A stretch of 53,408 nucleotides of DNA from Herpetosiphonaceae bacterium (GTDB lineage Bacteria; Chloroflexota; Chloroflexia; Chloroflexales; Kallotenuaceae). The notes beneath the pieces were generated by a model. That model saw only the letters and a list, made by a program, of their open reading frames with translations. It did not search any database and was not told the origin of the DNA. Below, one piece after another: positions 1-8,967 of this stretch (positions within the stretch are counted from its first letter, which is position 1; the number at the start of each line of letters is the position of its first letter). Made by a program: the position numbers and the translations under genes. The stretch lies in assembly GCA_036374795.1 (NCBI GenBank), contig DASUTC010000157.1, positions 1-53,408 on the forward strand, in the 5' to 3' direction.

Positions 1-1002
1 GATCTGACCGACCTGCCGTTCGACTGGTCGGTCGACGTGATGCGCTGGTTCGGGCACCTGCTCTTCGTGCTGGTCGCGACCTACGTCTCCGCCGGTGCGC
101 TGCTGACCGCTCTGACGCAAGATCAGTCAACGCCTGCGCAAAGCCTGACTCCCGGCGATCTGCCGGTGGAGCCTGCGGAAGGCGAGACTCAGAAGCTCGG
201 CAGGCGGGGCCGTCGCTTCCTGGGCTTTACCGAGGCGCTGACGGTCCTCGTCGCGGTCGATGTGCTCTTCGGCGGCTTTATGGCGATCCAGGCGGCGTAT
301 CTCTTCGGCGGGATCAGCACGCTTGAGCGCACGGGAATGGGCTACGCCGAGTATGCCCGACGCGGCTTCTTCGAGCTGGTTGCTGCGACATGTCTGGCGC
401 TGGGCCTGATCTGGCTGCTGGCCTTCTTGACGCAGCGCGTGCTGGTCTGGAAGCAGCGCGCCTTTAACACCAGCAGCGGCATCTTGATCCTGCTGATGCT
501 GGGCATGCTTGCCTCGGCCTTTAAGCGGCTGCTGCTCTACGAGGATTACTACGGCTACACCCGTCTGCGCCTTTACACGCACGGCTTCATGATCTGGCTG
601 GCGGTCATCCTGCTCATCTGCCTGTTCGCGCTCTGGCGTACCCGCTTCCGGCTGTTCGTTGCGGGCAGCATGGCAACCGCATTGATCTACCTGGCGCTGC
701 TGAACGTCGTCAACACCGACGCGCTGATCGTGCGCGAGAATATTCGGCGCTACCAGGCCAGCGGCAAGCTCGATGTCGATTACCTGCAAACGCTGTCGGT
801 CGACGCGACGCCGACGCTGGTTGCGGGACTGGATACGCTCAGCGATCAGGCGCGAGCCAGCCTCGACCAGCACTTGATCCGGCAGTTGCACACGCTGCGC
901 GCCATCGCCGCAGACGACGGCTGGCCGAGCTGGCATGTGGCAAGGATGCGGGCGCTCGCCGCCTTGCTCCAGCGCTACGGCGATCCTCCGCCGAGTAGCT
1001 AG
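1..1002 (+). CDS. DUF4173 (DUF4153-like) integral membrane protein, 5' end cut by window
   Basis: The frame is open from base 1, so the N-terminus lies outside the window; the GTG at 37 is probably internal. About 334 residues are visible, with several hydrophobic helices and then a soluble C-terminal tail. Two conserved blocks identify the family: the stretch YLFGG followed by GYAEYARRGFFEL, and later the pattern NTDALIVRENIRR followed by LDVDYLQTLSVDA. Proteins of this family are polytopic membrane proteins of unknown function; no catalytic role can be assigned. The gene converges on the Fe-S oxidoreductase at 1079. The short gap holds a 6-bp inverted repeat (1020-1025 with 1038-1043), which could help termination. 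Confidence 0.85.
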   Translation, partial: DLTDLPFDWSVDVMRWFGHLLFVLVATYVSAGALLTALTQDQSTPAQSLTPGDLPVEPAEGETQKLGRRGRRFLGFTEALTVLVAVDVLFGGFMAIQAAYLFGGISTLERTGMGYAEYARRGFFELVAATCLALGLIWLLAFLTQRVLVWKQRAFNTSSGILILLMLGMLASAFKRLLLYEDYYGYTRLRLYTHGFMIWLAVILLICLFALWRTRFRLFVAGSMATALIYLALLNVVNTDALIVRENIRRYQASGKLDVDYLQTLSVDATPTLVAGLDTLSDQARASLDQHLIRQLHTLRAIAADDGWPSWHVARMRALAALLQRYGDPPPSS

Positions 1003-1078
1003 AGAACCCACATTGAGGTGCTCCACCGCACCTGCGATGGAGCGAATGCTGCCAGCTATACGCTCGAAAAGGAAGCTG

Positions 1079-3331
1079 CTACGCCGAAGCTGCGGTCGAG
1101 CCGTCCTGCCTGGGCAGCGCATCCAGCAGCAACTCGGCAACGTCCTTGCGGCCAAGCGTATCGCCCACGCCGGTATTCTTCGCGGCGTCCTCGAACATGA
1201 CCATGCAGAAGGGACAGCCCATCGCGACCGTCGTCGGCTTGGCCTGCTGAAGCTGCTCAAGGCGGATCACGTTGATGCCCTTGGTGCCCCAGCCTTCCAT
1301 CCAGACGTTACCGCCGCCGCCGCCGCAGCACATCGCCTTCTCGCGATTGCGATCGGGCGCTTCGACCAGCTCCACGCCAGGGATCGCCGCCAGCAGGTCG
1401 CGCGGATCGTCGTAGATGTCGTTGTAGCGCCCGACGTAGCATGGATCGTGGTAGGCCACCCGCTCGTCGACCTGCTCGGTGGGCTTGAGCTTGCCCTGCT
1501 TGACCAGCCGCGCCAGGAATTGGGTGTGATGGATCACCTCGTAGTCTTTGCCAGCGCCGCCGCCGAACTGCGGATACTCGTTCTTGATCGTGTTGAAGCA
1601 GTGCGCGCACGTCGTCACGACCTGCTTAAACTTGTACTGCTGCATCGTCTCGATGTTGGTCTGCGCCTGGGTCTGGTAGAGAAACTCCTCGCCCATGCGC
1701 CGCGCGGGATCGCCGGTACACGTTTCTTCTTCGCCCAGGATCGCGAAGCTGACGCCCGCCCGCTGCATGAGCTGGACCATCGCGCGGGCCGTCTTGCGCG
1801 AGCGCGCATCGTAGCTCGGCGCGCACCCGACCCAGTAGAGCACATCGACTTCCTCGACCTCGGCCAGCACCGGCACGTCCAGGCCCTCGGCCCACGCGGC
1901 GCGCTCACGCTGCGGCAGCTTCCACGGATTGCCGTTGCGCTCGATGCCGGTCAGCACAGTCGACACGCCCTCAGGCACCTCGCCCTCGACCAGCGCCAGC
2001 TTCCGGCGAAGATTCACGATGTCGTCGACATGCTCGATCATCGCCGGACACTCGCTCATACACGCGCGGCAGGTGGTGCAGCTCCACAGCTCGTTCTCCG
2101 AGATCAGCGTGCCGTAGAGCGGCAGCGTCTCACGATCGCCCTTGACGAACTTGACGCCGCCGCCCTTGAGCCGATTCAGGCCATGCAGCTCGCCGTTGCC
2201 GCCCTCGTGAACCGCCTCGGTCGGCGCGCGATCGGCAGCCGCCAGCGCGCTCTCGTCCTGCGTCACATGCACGATCGTGCCGTCTCTCATCAGCACCGGA
2301 GCGCCGCGCATCAGGTCGTCCATCTTGGTGATCAGCCACTTGGGCGACAGATCCGAGCCTGAGGCATAGGCCGGGCAGTTGGCCTGGCAGCGACCGCAGC
2401 GCATACACGCATCCAGGCTCAGCCGCTCCTTCCAGGTCAGATCGGCGATGCGGTTAACGCCCAGATCTTCCTCTTCCTTGTCCTCGATGTCTTCGATCTT
2501 GTCGAGCGCGCCCTTCGGCTCGATGTCGCGGAAGAAGCTGTTGAGCGGCGTGTAGAAGATATGCTTGAACTTGGTGTAGGGGATCGACGCCACGAACGCG
2601 AACGTGGTGATCATATGCGGCACCCAGAGGAGGCGATGGAAGACGAGGCCCGCCTGCCCCTCAAGGCCGATCTGCCGGAAGAAGAGCGCCAGCGGATAGC
2701 CGATCACGTTCCAGCGCGCCCAGCTCTGCTCCATCACGCGCACGCCGCCGATCTCCTGGTTGAGAATACGAATGCCCTCGATCAGGAAGCCGCCGATGCC
2801 GATGAAGAGCATCGCGCCGAGCACCCACGCATCCGTGACGCGGTTATCAAGCCGGTTGGGCTTGCTCACATAGCGCCGGTAGGTCGCCCACAGCAGGCCG
2901 ATCACGAACAGCAGGCCCATCGTGTCGAGAATGAACTCGTAGAACGGGTAGAACGGACCCGCCAGGATACGCCCCGCGTCGGGGCCAAGCGTCGGGATCG
3001 TAAAGTCCTCTTCCATAGCGATAATATCGGTGCCGATGAACAGCGCCAGAAAGCCATAGAAGATCATCGTATGCATGATGCCGGGCGCGCGATCACGCAG
3101 CACGCGCTTCTGCCCAAAAATCTGCTGCAAAAACTCCGACAGACGCGCAGCCAAGCTGGTGGCGCGCTGTGTCGGACGACCAAGCCGCCAGCGCCGGACA
3201 TCGCGCCAGATGCCGTAGCTCAACACTCCAATCGACGCGATGGCGAGCAGGTACAAGAACGTCTGAATAAAAGGAATATGGCCCTGGATGTTCCAATAGA
3301 TCTCGCGAACGGGGACGATCGAGTCGTTCAT
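1079..3331 (-). CDS. Membrane-anchored (Fe-S)-binding heterodisulfide-reductase-like oxidoreductase (FadF/HdrD type)
   Basis: 750 residues. The N-terminal ~255 residues hold about six membrane helices like the NarI/HdrE haem-b subunit. Next comes an acidic linker, then two 4Fe-4S motifs: CMRCGRCQANCP near residues 309-320 and CTTCRACMSECP near 417-428. Two CCG domains follow, with the landmarks TTCAHCFNTIKN, HDPCYVGR, MCCGGGGG and GCPFCMVMF. This architecture is typical of oxidoreductases that pass electrons between a soluble partner, often ETF or an acyl-CoA dehydrogenase, and membrane quinone. The partner is not encoded nearby, so the substrate is unknown. ATG start at 3331; the upstream RBS is weak. 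Domain assignment is firm; the physiological role is inferred. Confidence 0.9.
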   Translation of the reverse strand: MNDSIVPVREIYWNIQGHIPFIQTFLYLLAIASIGVLSYGIWRDVRRWRLGRPTQRATSLAARLSEFLQQIFGQKRVLRDRAPGIMHTMIFYGFLALFIGTDIIAMEEDFTIPTLGPDAGRILAGPFYPFYEFILDTMGLLFVIGLLWATYRRYVSKPNRLDNRVTDAWVLGAMLFIGIGGFLIEGIRILNQEIGGVRVMEQSWARWNVIGYPLALFFRQIGLEGQAGLVFHRLLWVPHMITTFAFVASIPYTKFKHIFYTPLNSFFRDIEPKGALDKIEDIEDKEEEDLGVNRIADLTWKERLSLDACMRCGRCQANCPAYASGSDLSPKWLITKMDDLMRGAPVLMRDGTIVHVTQDESALAAADRAPTEAVHEGGNGELHGLNRLKGGGVKFVKGDRETLPLYGTLISENELWSCTTCRACMSECPAMIEHVDDIVNLRRKLALVEGEVPEGVSTVLTGIERNGNPWKLPQRERAAWAEGLDVPVLAEVEEVDVLYWVGCAPSYDARSRKTARAMVQLMQRAGVSFAILGEEETCTGDPARRMGEEFLYQTQAQTNIETMQQYKFKQVVTTCAHCFNTIKNEYPQFGGGAGKDYEVIHHTQFLARLVKQGKLKPTEQVDERVAYHDPCYVGRYNDIYDDPRDLLAAIPGVELVEAPDRNREKAMCCGGGGGNVWMEGWGTKGINVIRLEQLQQAKPTTVAMGCPFCMVMFEDAAKNTGVGDTLGRKDVAELLLDALPRQDGSTAASA

Positions 3332-3412
3332 AGCGGCTGCAATACTTTCACTACAGTGTGGTCAGCACCTACGAATCAATGAGGGCTGCTGGCTATCCGG
3401 CTCCGCGTATCC

Positions 3413-3460
3413 TACCAGCGATGCTGGTACACGTCAAAAGGGGTAGCCAGCGCCACCCCT
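3413..3460. other. Two small hairpins between the regulator and the Fe-S oxidoreductase
   Basis: A 7-bp perfect inverted repeat (3413-3419 with 3423-3429, 3-nt loop) is followed by AGGGGT/ACCCCT (3439-3444 with 3455-3460). They lie between two leftward genes and may end transcription of the regulator operon, but no T-run follows on the minus strand. Confidence 0.35.
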
Positions 3461-3555
3461 GTATGACTCAATACACGGCTCAACCCATGAGATCGCATCA
3501 GCCAGGGCGTTTTTTTGCCTTTCCCCGGCCTGACGGCTCCCAGGCTGGCGGCGCG

Positions 3556-4236
3556 CTACGGAGCGAGCCGGTAGCCGACGCCCCACTCGGTCATCACGAT
3601 CTTGGGATCGTGCGGATTCTGCTCGAGCTTACGGCGCAGGTGCCAGATATAGACCTTGAGATAGGCCGTATCGTTGACGTACTCCTCGCCCCACACCCGC
3701 TGAAGCAGCGTGTGATGATCGAGCACCTCGCCGGGATGCTGCGCCAGCAGCAGCAGCAGTTGGTACTCGGTGGGCGTAAGATCGACCTGCTCGCCGCGCA
3801 CGCGCACGATCCGCATCTTGGTATCTAGCTCAAGCTGCCCCTCCGCGGCGACGATCGGTTGCTCGGAGCTGGGCACGCGCCGCAGCAGCGCCCGAACCCG
3901 CGCTAACAGCTCGTCGGACTTGAACGGTTTGGTCAGGTAATCATCCGCGCCGCTGTCGAGGCCGCTCACGATGTCGGAGCTTTCCGCGCGGCCCGTCAGC
4001 ATCAGCACGGGCACGTTGGAGAACCGCCGCAGCTCGCGCACGACCTCGAACCCAAGCATATCGGGGAGATTCACATCCAGAATAATCAGATCAGGAGCAC
4101 GTTCAGCGGCCACGGAGATTCCCTCTTTCCCCGTCGGGGCGGCTTGAACGTCGTACTCCTGCGTGTTCAAGACGATCGTCACCGTCTCGCGAAGCTGCGG
4201 ATCATCATCAATGATCAGGATGCGCCGTTCAGCCAT
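3556..4236 (-). CDS. OmpR/PhoB-family two-component response regulator
   Basis: 226 residues. The receiver domain (about 4-118) has acidic residues D10-D12, phospho-acceptor D54 (ILDVNLPD), T81 and K103 (LTKPF). A winged-helix DNA-binding domain follows (about 128-226) with the typical end MTEWGVGYRL. KdpE and PhoB are close in style. The start has a good RBS (AGGAG, 6 nt before ATG). The gene lies 24 bp downstream of the thioredoxin-like protein and appears to be the last gene of the cytochrome c maturation operon. No kinase is adjacent, so its signal is unknown; a redox or respiratory role is only a guess from position. Confidence 0.93.
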   Translation of the reverse strand: MAERRILIIDDDPQLRETVTIVLNTQEYDVQAAPTGKEGISVAAERAPDLIILDVNLPDMLGFEVVRELRRFSNVPVLMLTGRAESSDIVSGLDSGADDYLTKPFKSDELLARVRALLRRVPSSEQPIVAAEGQLELDTKMRIVRVRGEQVDLTPTEYQLLLLLAQHPGEVLDHHTLLQRVWGEEYVNDTAYLKVYIWHLRRKLEQNPHDPKIVMTEWGVGYRLAP

Positions 4237-4260
4237 GCTCCACTCCTATTGCTGCATAGT

Positions 4261-5034
4261 TCAACTGCCAGTAGCCTGCAAACTACGAAACACGCGCTCG
4301 ACATCGGCGGTGTTCAGTTGGCCCACTTTAAGATAACGTACCTTGCCCTGCGGGTCAATAAAGTATGACGTTGGGATCGGATGGATCGCGTAGGCTTGCC
4401 CCACGCCGCCGCTCTCATCCAGGACGATTGGATAGGTGACACCGTAGCGGCTGGCAAACTGCCGCACTTCCTGGACGCCATAGTTCCGACTTCGCTCCGC
4501 GTTGAAGAGATCGACGCCGACGATCACCAGGCCCTGATCCTTGAGCCGCCGGTAGGCCGCCTCCAGCGCCGGTGTTTCTTCTTTGCACGGATCGCACCAC
4601 GTACCCCAAAAGTTGAGCAGAACCACCTTTCCTTTGAAATCGCTGAGACGTACCGGCGTGCCGTCAAGATTTTGAAGCGTAAAATCGGGCGCGTCATAGG
4701 GCTGCACCTCAGTGATCGTCGGAACGTTTGCCTCGTCCCGCCCGGCGATCAGCCAGACGCCGCTCAACACCAACAATCCGACCAGCACGCCGAGCACTCC
4801 AAACAGGATCTCGCGCCCGCTCATGGCGCGCGGCTCCGGCTGAGCCAGGCCATGCTCCCGATCATAGCTCTGGCGCTGCTCAGGATCGGTCAGCACATCC
4901 ACCGCCATCTGAAGCTGCCGCTCCCCTGCCTCCTCCGACGCCGAACGCCGGGCCTGATAGGCCGCTAAAATCTCTTCGGTAGTGGCGGTGGGCGAAACGC
5001 CAAGCAATGTATAGTAGTTCTGTGTCATACTCAT
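4261..5034 (-). CDS. Degenerate J-domain / membrane helix / thioredoxin-fold (CcmG/ResA/TlpA-like) fusion
   Basis: 257 residues. Residues ~6-62 resemble a J-domain (YYTLLGV at the start, DPEQRQSYDREHG at the end) but lack the HPD tripeptide needed to stimulate DnaK. One membrane helix (~75-98) leads to an extracytoplasmic TlpA/ResA-like domain (~110-257) with active site WCDPC (146-150) and the likely cis-Pro P221 (HPIPTSYF). The thioredoxin part would reduce apocytochrome haem-binding cysteines, the job of CcmG or ResA, fitting its place downstream of ccmF. The J-like part would be cytoplasmic by topology, with unknown function. ATG at 5034 has only a weak RBS; ATG at 5028 is an alternative. 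Confidence 0.87.
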   Translation of the reverse strand: MSMTQNYYTLLGVSPTATTEEILAAYQARRSASEEAGERQLQMAVDVLTDPEQRQSYDREHGLAQPEPRAMSGREILFGVLGVLVGLLVLSGVWLIAGRDEANVPTITEVQPYDAPDFTLQNLDGTPVRLSDFKGKVVLLNFWGTWCDPCKEETPALEAAYRRLKDQGLVIVGVDLFNAERSRNYGVQEVRQFASRYGVTYPIVLDESGGVGQAYAIHPIPTSYFIDPQGKVRYLKVGQLNTADVERVFRSLQATGS

Positions 5035-5091
5035 CGTGCTTACTCAAGACACCTCTGTAGCCATACGATGTTGTGTCTCGACCCTGGGACG

Positions 5092-5128
5092 GAGGCTTCG
5101 CGGGGGCTACCCCCACATCCCCAGCCTC
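5092..5128. other. Nested hairpin between the two J-like genes
   Basis: GAGGCT (5092-5097) pairs with AGCCTC (5123-5128) and encloses GGGGG (5102-5106) and CCCCC (5110-5114) with a 3-nt loop. It lies in the 102-bp gap inside the ccm operon and lacks a T-run, so it may be a processing or attenuation element rather than a terminator. Confidence 0.45.
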
Positions 5129-5136
5129 ACGGCGCA

Positions 5137-6141
5137 TTAGGGCTCGTATGTTTGCAGCAATACCTGAGCCTGCTGTGCCTCGCTCGATTGTGGAGCGATT
5201 TCAAGTATTGTACGCCATTGCGCAAGTGCCTCTTGCGTGCGCGGCGGATCGTGTGCGATCAGGATCAAACCGTAGTTGAGCAGCGCGCGCGGCTCGGTCA
5301 CGCCGCTCTGAATACCGCGCTCGACCTCGGCCAGCGCCTCCGCCACCCGCTGCGTGTCGGGCGCGTCGGTGCCGTAGTTGAATAGCGCCACGGCGCGGTC
5401 GGCGCGCACCACCGGATGATCTTCCAGCGACAGCGAGCGATCGTATGCCTGCACCACCTCAAGCCAGCCTTGCAGCCCGCTGCGATACTGCGGCGACTGA
5501 GGCGCGTTTTCGCGGAGCGTCTGCAAATTGTCGAAGAGCGCGTTGCCGAGCGCCCGCCAGGTTGCAGCCGTGTTGCTCGTCTCAGCCGCCGACCGGAACT
5601 GCGCGATCTGCTGCGCTGTGAACGGCAGTTGCCCGCCGCGCAGCAGCGGCGTCGGCGTGGCTAGCGCCTCTGCGCTGCCGCTGGTACGCACGCCGCTCAG
5701 CACAATCAGCAGCAGCACCGCCAGCAGGCCGGTTAGAACGACCACACCTGGCAGCCAGCCGCGCACGCCCTGAGGCTGTGCCCTCCGAACCGGACGCTCG
5801 ACAGCCGGCGCAGCAGACACGGCGCGCTCCTGACCGCGCGCGGGCGGCAAGGGTCGATAGTCGATCGCGTCGGTCGCGTCGGCCACGCCAGCCTGCGAGA
5901 AGCCGCGCTGCCGATCGTAGGCCGCGCGGCGGTCGGGCTGGATCAGCACCTGATACGCCGCCGCGAGCTGCTCGCGCTTCTGCGCGGCCTGCTCTTGAAA
6001 CTCCGGCGCGGCATCCGCCATCCGCTCGGCGCTGTACAGATCGCTGAGCCGCGCATAGGCCGCGTCGATCTCAGGTCCAGACGCTTTCGGCGGCACCTGC
6101 AACAGCGTGTAATAATCTGGCTCGCTTCGACGGTGTGCCAT
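5137..6141 (-). CDS. Degenerate J-domain / membrane helix / TPR-like protein (possible CcmI analogue)
   Basis: 334 residues. The N-terminus (~9-80) resembles a J-domain (DYYTLLQVPP; PDRRAAYDRQRG), but the HPD site is replaced by YSAER. A Pro/Ala-rich linker, one membrane helix (~130-150) and a helical TPR-like domain (~175-334) follow; ALLNYGLILIAHDP is TPR-like. The start abuts the ccmF stop (6142) with no gap. In other bacteria CcmI or NrfG uses a membrane-anchored TPR domain to hold apocytochrome for the haem lyase, so this is a candidate for that role. J-like and TPR-like folds are seen in the sequence; the CcmI-like function is inferred from context. Confidence 0.8.
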   Translation of the reverse strand: MAHRRSEPDYYTLLQVPPKASGPEIDAAYARLSDLYSAERMADAAPEFQEQAAQKREQLAAAYQVLIQPDRRAAYDRQRGFSQAGVADATDAIDYRPLPPARGQERAVSAAPAVERPVRRAQPQGVRGWLPGVVVLTGLLAVLLLIVLSGVRTSGSAEALATPTPLLRGGQLPFTAQQIAQFRSAAETSNTAATWRALGNALFDNLQTLRENAPQSPQYRSGLQGWLEVVQAYDRSLSLEDHPVVRADRAVALFNYGTDAPDTQRVAEALAEVERGIQSGVTEPRALLNYGLILIAHDPPRTQEALAQWRTILEIAPQSSEAQQAQVLLQTYEP

Positions 6142-8493
6142 CTATCGATACATACCACGCCAGCCGAGCACCCGCTGGCTCCAGCCGCCGACAGGCGCGC
6201 GCGCGGGCGCGCGCACCGGCAGCGATTCCCAGCGCCGCCGCACGACCGCCAGCAGGCCGCCGAGGGCCATCAGCAGCGTGCCGATCCAGACCAGCGCAAT
6301 CGCGGGCTTGATGCTGACGGTAAAGACCGCCCGCGCGGGAACCACCGGCAGGTTCAGCCCATCGACGCGCAGCCGCGCGACCTGCTCGCGTGGATTGAAG
6401 TTTTCCAGCGCCAGCTTCTTACCGCTCGGCAGCGCGACCGCCAGCTCTCGCAAGGCTTTATTCGGCTCCAGCCGCATCTGCGGCGTGAGCACCTGCACCG
6501 TGTTCTCGTGCGTGATCGTCACCGTCGCGCCAACCAGCGCGCTGTTGTCGGTCGCGAGATGATCCTGCACGTCGAACTTATCGAAGCGCAGCGCGTACGG
6601 CCCGATCTGCGCCTGCTGGCCCGGAGCCAGATCGACCGTGCTCGGATCGTCGGCGGGCAGGTACTCTTCGGGCGAGATGTACAGATCTTGCCACAGGTAG
6701 CGCTTGATCGCGGGCGTGCGCACCCACGCGCCCATGCGGCTGTTGAAATATACATCGGGCGCGGCGATAAACGGCGTATCGCTCTCCTTATCGACTTCCA
6801 GCCGCAGCACATGCTTGCCGTTCTCGCGCTCGTCGTAGCCCCAGAAGGTGAAGCTATGCCCGAAGATGCTCTGCGTCTCGGCCTGGGGAATCACCAGCTT
6901 CTCTTCCTCGGACGAGTAGGCATACGAGCCGACCACGCCGACGAGCAGCAGGGCCATGCCGACATGCGCCACGTAGCCGCCGATCCGCAGCCAGCCCGAC
7001 CGCAGCGTGCGCGCGATCATCAGCAGATTGGTGCCGAGCGCAAACGTCGCAATCGCCACGTACGCGATCGACATGCCATCGCGCACGCCCAGCACGATCG
7101 CCACGCTGGTCAGCAGCACCGCCGCCACGAAGGGCCAGCGCAGCGATAGCAGCAGCTTGCGTGCGTTAGTGTCGCGCCAGCCCAAGAGCGGCCCGACCGA
7201 CATCAGCACCGCCAGGATCAGGCCGAGCGGCGGTGTGGTCTTTTTGAAGAAGTCGGGGAGCAGCGAGAAGCGACCATCGCTGAAGGGCTGCCCGCCGAAG
7301 CGCGTGCCGTTGTCCAGATCGAAGGCGCGGCTAAAGATGCGCTCCAGGTTGTAGCTCAGCCCCTCGATCGAGGTGATCCAGGGCATCGACGTGCCGAAGG
7401 CGATCACCACGCCGATCATCACGAACGTCAGCATCAGCAGCACAAAGGCCGTATCGCGCGAGAGCACCGCCTCCGACAGCGGCTTGCGCGGCACGTCGCG
7501 CCAGCGCAGGCTCAGAAGGCCGAAGCCCAGGATCAGCAGTGCGACCAGCGCGCCGATCATGATGTACTTCAAGCCCTCTTCGACGAACGAGTGAACCGAG
7601 AAGTTCGACAGCACGCCGGAGCGCGTCAGGAACGAGGCATAGAAGACGAAGCCGTAGGTCAGCACCGCCAGAAAGAAGTTCGCGCGGCGCAGACCGCCGT
7701 GGGTGCGCTGTGCCAGCAGGCCATGCAGCAGGGCACCGCCCGTCAGCCACGGCACCAGCGACGAGTTCTCCACCGGGTCCCAGCCCCAGTAGCCGCCCCA
7801 GCCCAGCGACTCATACGCCCAGTAGCCGCCCATCGTCAGCGCCAGCCCCAGGATCGTCCAGCCCGCGACGGTCCACGGCAGCGCCATACGCGCCCAGGTG
7901 TCGTAGTCGCGCCGCCACAGGCCCGCCAGCGCCATGCAGAAGGGCACGCCCAGCAGCCCATAGGCCGTAAACAGCGTCGGCGGGTGGATTACCATCCAGA
8001 CGTTGTGAAGCTGCGGATTCAGGCCGCGTCCCTCGGTGATCGGGCCGCTCAGCCCTTCGATCACCGTGGGCAAGAACGGGTTACGCACCAGCATAAAGAC
8101 GAGCAGGATCGTCTGAAGCAGCATCAGCGGCGACAGAATGTACGGCTCGAATTGGCGCGTGCGGCGCATCAGGAACGGCGCGCAGATCAGCCCGACCAGC
8201 GCCCAGACAACGAGGCTGCCGGGCTGCCCGGCCCAGATCGCCGCGATCCGGTAGCGCATTTCGAGATCGGTCGAGCTATAGTCGTAGACATAGCGGATGT
8301 CGTAGCGCTGCAACACAAACAGCGCCAGCAGCAGCGCCGCCGCGCTCAGCGCCAGCGCCAGCGAGCTCCACGCCCCGGCACGACCCCAGCGGATCAGCCG
8401 TGGCCGCCCGCCGACGACCAGCGCATAGCAGATCGACGAGCAGAGCGCGGCCAGGATCGCGCCATAGATTAGCGTTGAACCAATGATATACAT
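6142..8493 (-). CDS. ccmF: Cytochrome c haem lyase subunit CcmF
   Basis: 783 residues, slightly above the usual ~650. It is polytopic and carries the tryptophan-rich WWD haem-handling signature (GGYWAYESLGWGGYWGWDPV) in the first half, preceded by the conserved MVIHPPTLFTAYG block. The long extracytoplasmic segment near residues 520-740 and a last helix before the C-terminus match CcmF family architecture. CcmF takes haem from CcmE and attaches it to the CxxCH motif of apocytochrome c outside the membrane. It sits between ccmE and the J-like/TPR gene in one leftward operon. The RBS before ATG 8493 is weak. Confidence 0.96.
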   Translation of the reverse strand: MYIIGSTLIYGAILAALCSSICYALVVGGRPRLIRWGRAGAWSSLALALSAAALLLALFVLQRYDIRYVYDYSSTDLEMRYRIAAIWAGQPGSLVVWALVGLICAPFLMRRTRQFEPYILSPLMLLQTILLVFMLVRNPFLPTVIEGLSGPITEGRGLNPQLHNVWMVIHPPTLFTAYGLLGVPFCMALAGLWRRDYDTWARMALPWTVAGWTILGLALTMGGYWAYESLGWGGYWGWDPVENSSLVPWLTGGALLHGLLAQRTHGGLRRANFFLAVLTYGFVFYASFLTRSGVLSNFSVHSFVEEGLKYIMIGALVALLILGFGLLSLRWRDVPRKPLSEAVLSRDTAFVLLMLTFVMIGVVIAFGTSMPWITSIEGLSYNLERIFSRAFDLDNGTRFGGQPFSDGRFSLLPDFFKKTTPPLGLILAVLMSVGPLLGWRDTNARKLLLSLRWPFVAAVLLTSVAIVLGVRDGMSIAYVAIATFALGTNLLMIARTLRSGWLRIGGYVAHVGMALLLVGVVGSYAYSSEEEKLVIPQAETQSIFGHSFTFWGYDERENGKHVLRLEVDKESDTPFIAAPDVYFNSRMGAWVRTPAIKRYLWQDLYISPEEYLPADDPSTVDLAPGQQAQIGPYALRFDKFDVQDHLATDNSALVGATVTITHENTVQVLTPQMRLEPNKALRELAVALPSGKKLALENFNPREQVARLRVDGLNLPVVPARAVFTVSIKPAIALVWIGTLLMALGGLLAVVRRRWESLPVRAPARAPVGGWSQRVLGWRGMYR

Positions 8494-8544
8494 AGTGTAT
8501 CTTCAGGCAGTTGCGTCGTCATGATCAAGCGCGACAGGCGGCGC

Positions 8545-8967
8545 TCACATGCCCGCCTGCTCTTGCTCCTGGTATTTCGACGGGCACTTGACCAGCAGTT
8601 GCTCGGCCTCGAACACGCCCTTCTCGGCGTTGAAGCGCCCGGTCGCGGCCACGCTGATCGCGTCCTCGAAGTTGCCGGGCTTCGTCGGATGAACGACCTT
8701 CAGCGTCGATCCGTCGTGGCCTTGAATGTCAAAGGTCCAGTTATGGTGATCATCGTACGCGCCCTTGCTGTGCAGATAGCCAAAGACCTGGACGGTGCCG
8801 CTGGCCTCTTTGGCCTCCGCGATCGTCACGGTGCGAGCCAGCGAGCCGCGCAGCGACCAGCCGCCAAAGCCCAGCGCGAGCGCGATCACCGCCAGCATCA
8901 TCCATTGTACCGGCTTGAGTCCAAATCTACGTCCACGAGCGGCAGGCTCAGCGACGATCGAGGCCAT
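8545..8967 (-). CDS. ccmE: Haem chaperone CcmE, CxxxY variant
   Basis: 140 residues: a short cytoplasmic N-terminus, one membrane helix (~21-40) and a compact OB-fold-like beta domain (~45-125). In typical CcmE a histidine in an HDExY-type motif binds haem covalently. Here the matching place reads LLVKCPSKY, with C128 and Y132 spaced CxxxY. A natural class of CcmE with cysteine in place of the histidine is known from Desulfovibrio-like bacteria and archaea, usually in systems without CcmH; this protein fits that class. The gene overlaps the end of ccmD by 20 bp, which suggests translational coupling. Confidence 0.93.
   Translation of the reverse strand: MASIVAEPAARGRRFGLKPVQWMMLAVIALALGFGGWSLRGSLARTVTIAEAKEASGTVQVFGYLHSKGAYDDHHNWTFDIQGHDGSTLKVVHPTKPGNFEDAISVAATGRFNAEKGVFEAEQLLVKCPSKYQEQEQAGM

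Noticed and set aside
935-2362. 475-residue plus-strand frame
   Set aside because: It is antisense to the Fe-S oxidoreductase, Arg/His/Leu-rich and without domains; a typical shadow frame in GC-rich DNA.
3510-3525. T7 tract after GGGCG at 3508-3520 as a plus-strand terminator
   Set aside because: No plus-strand gene precedes it, and a stable stem before the T-run is not evident.
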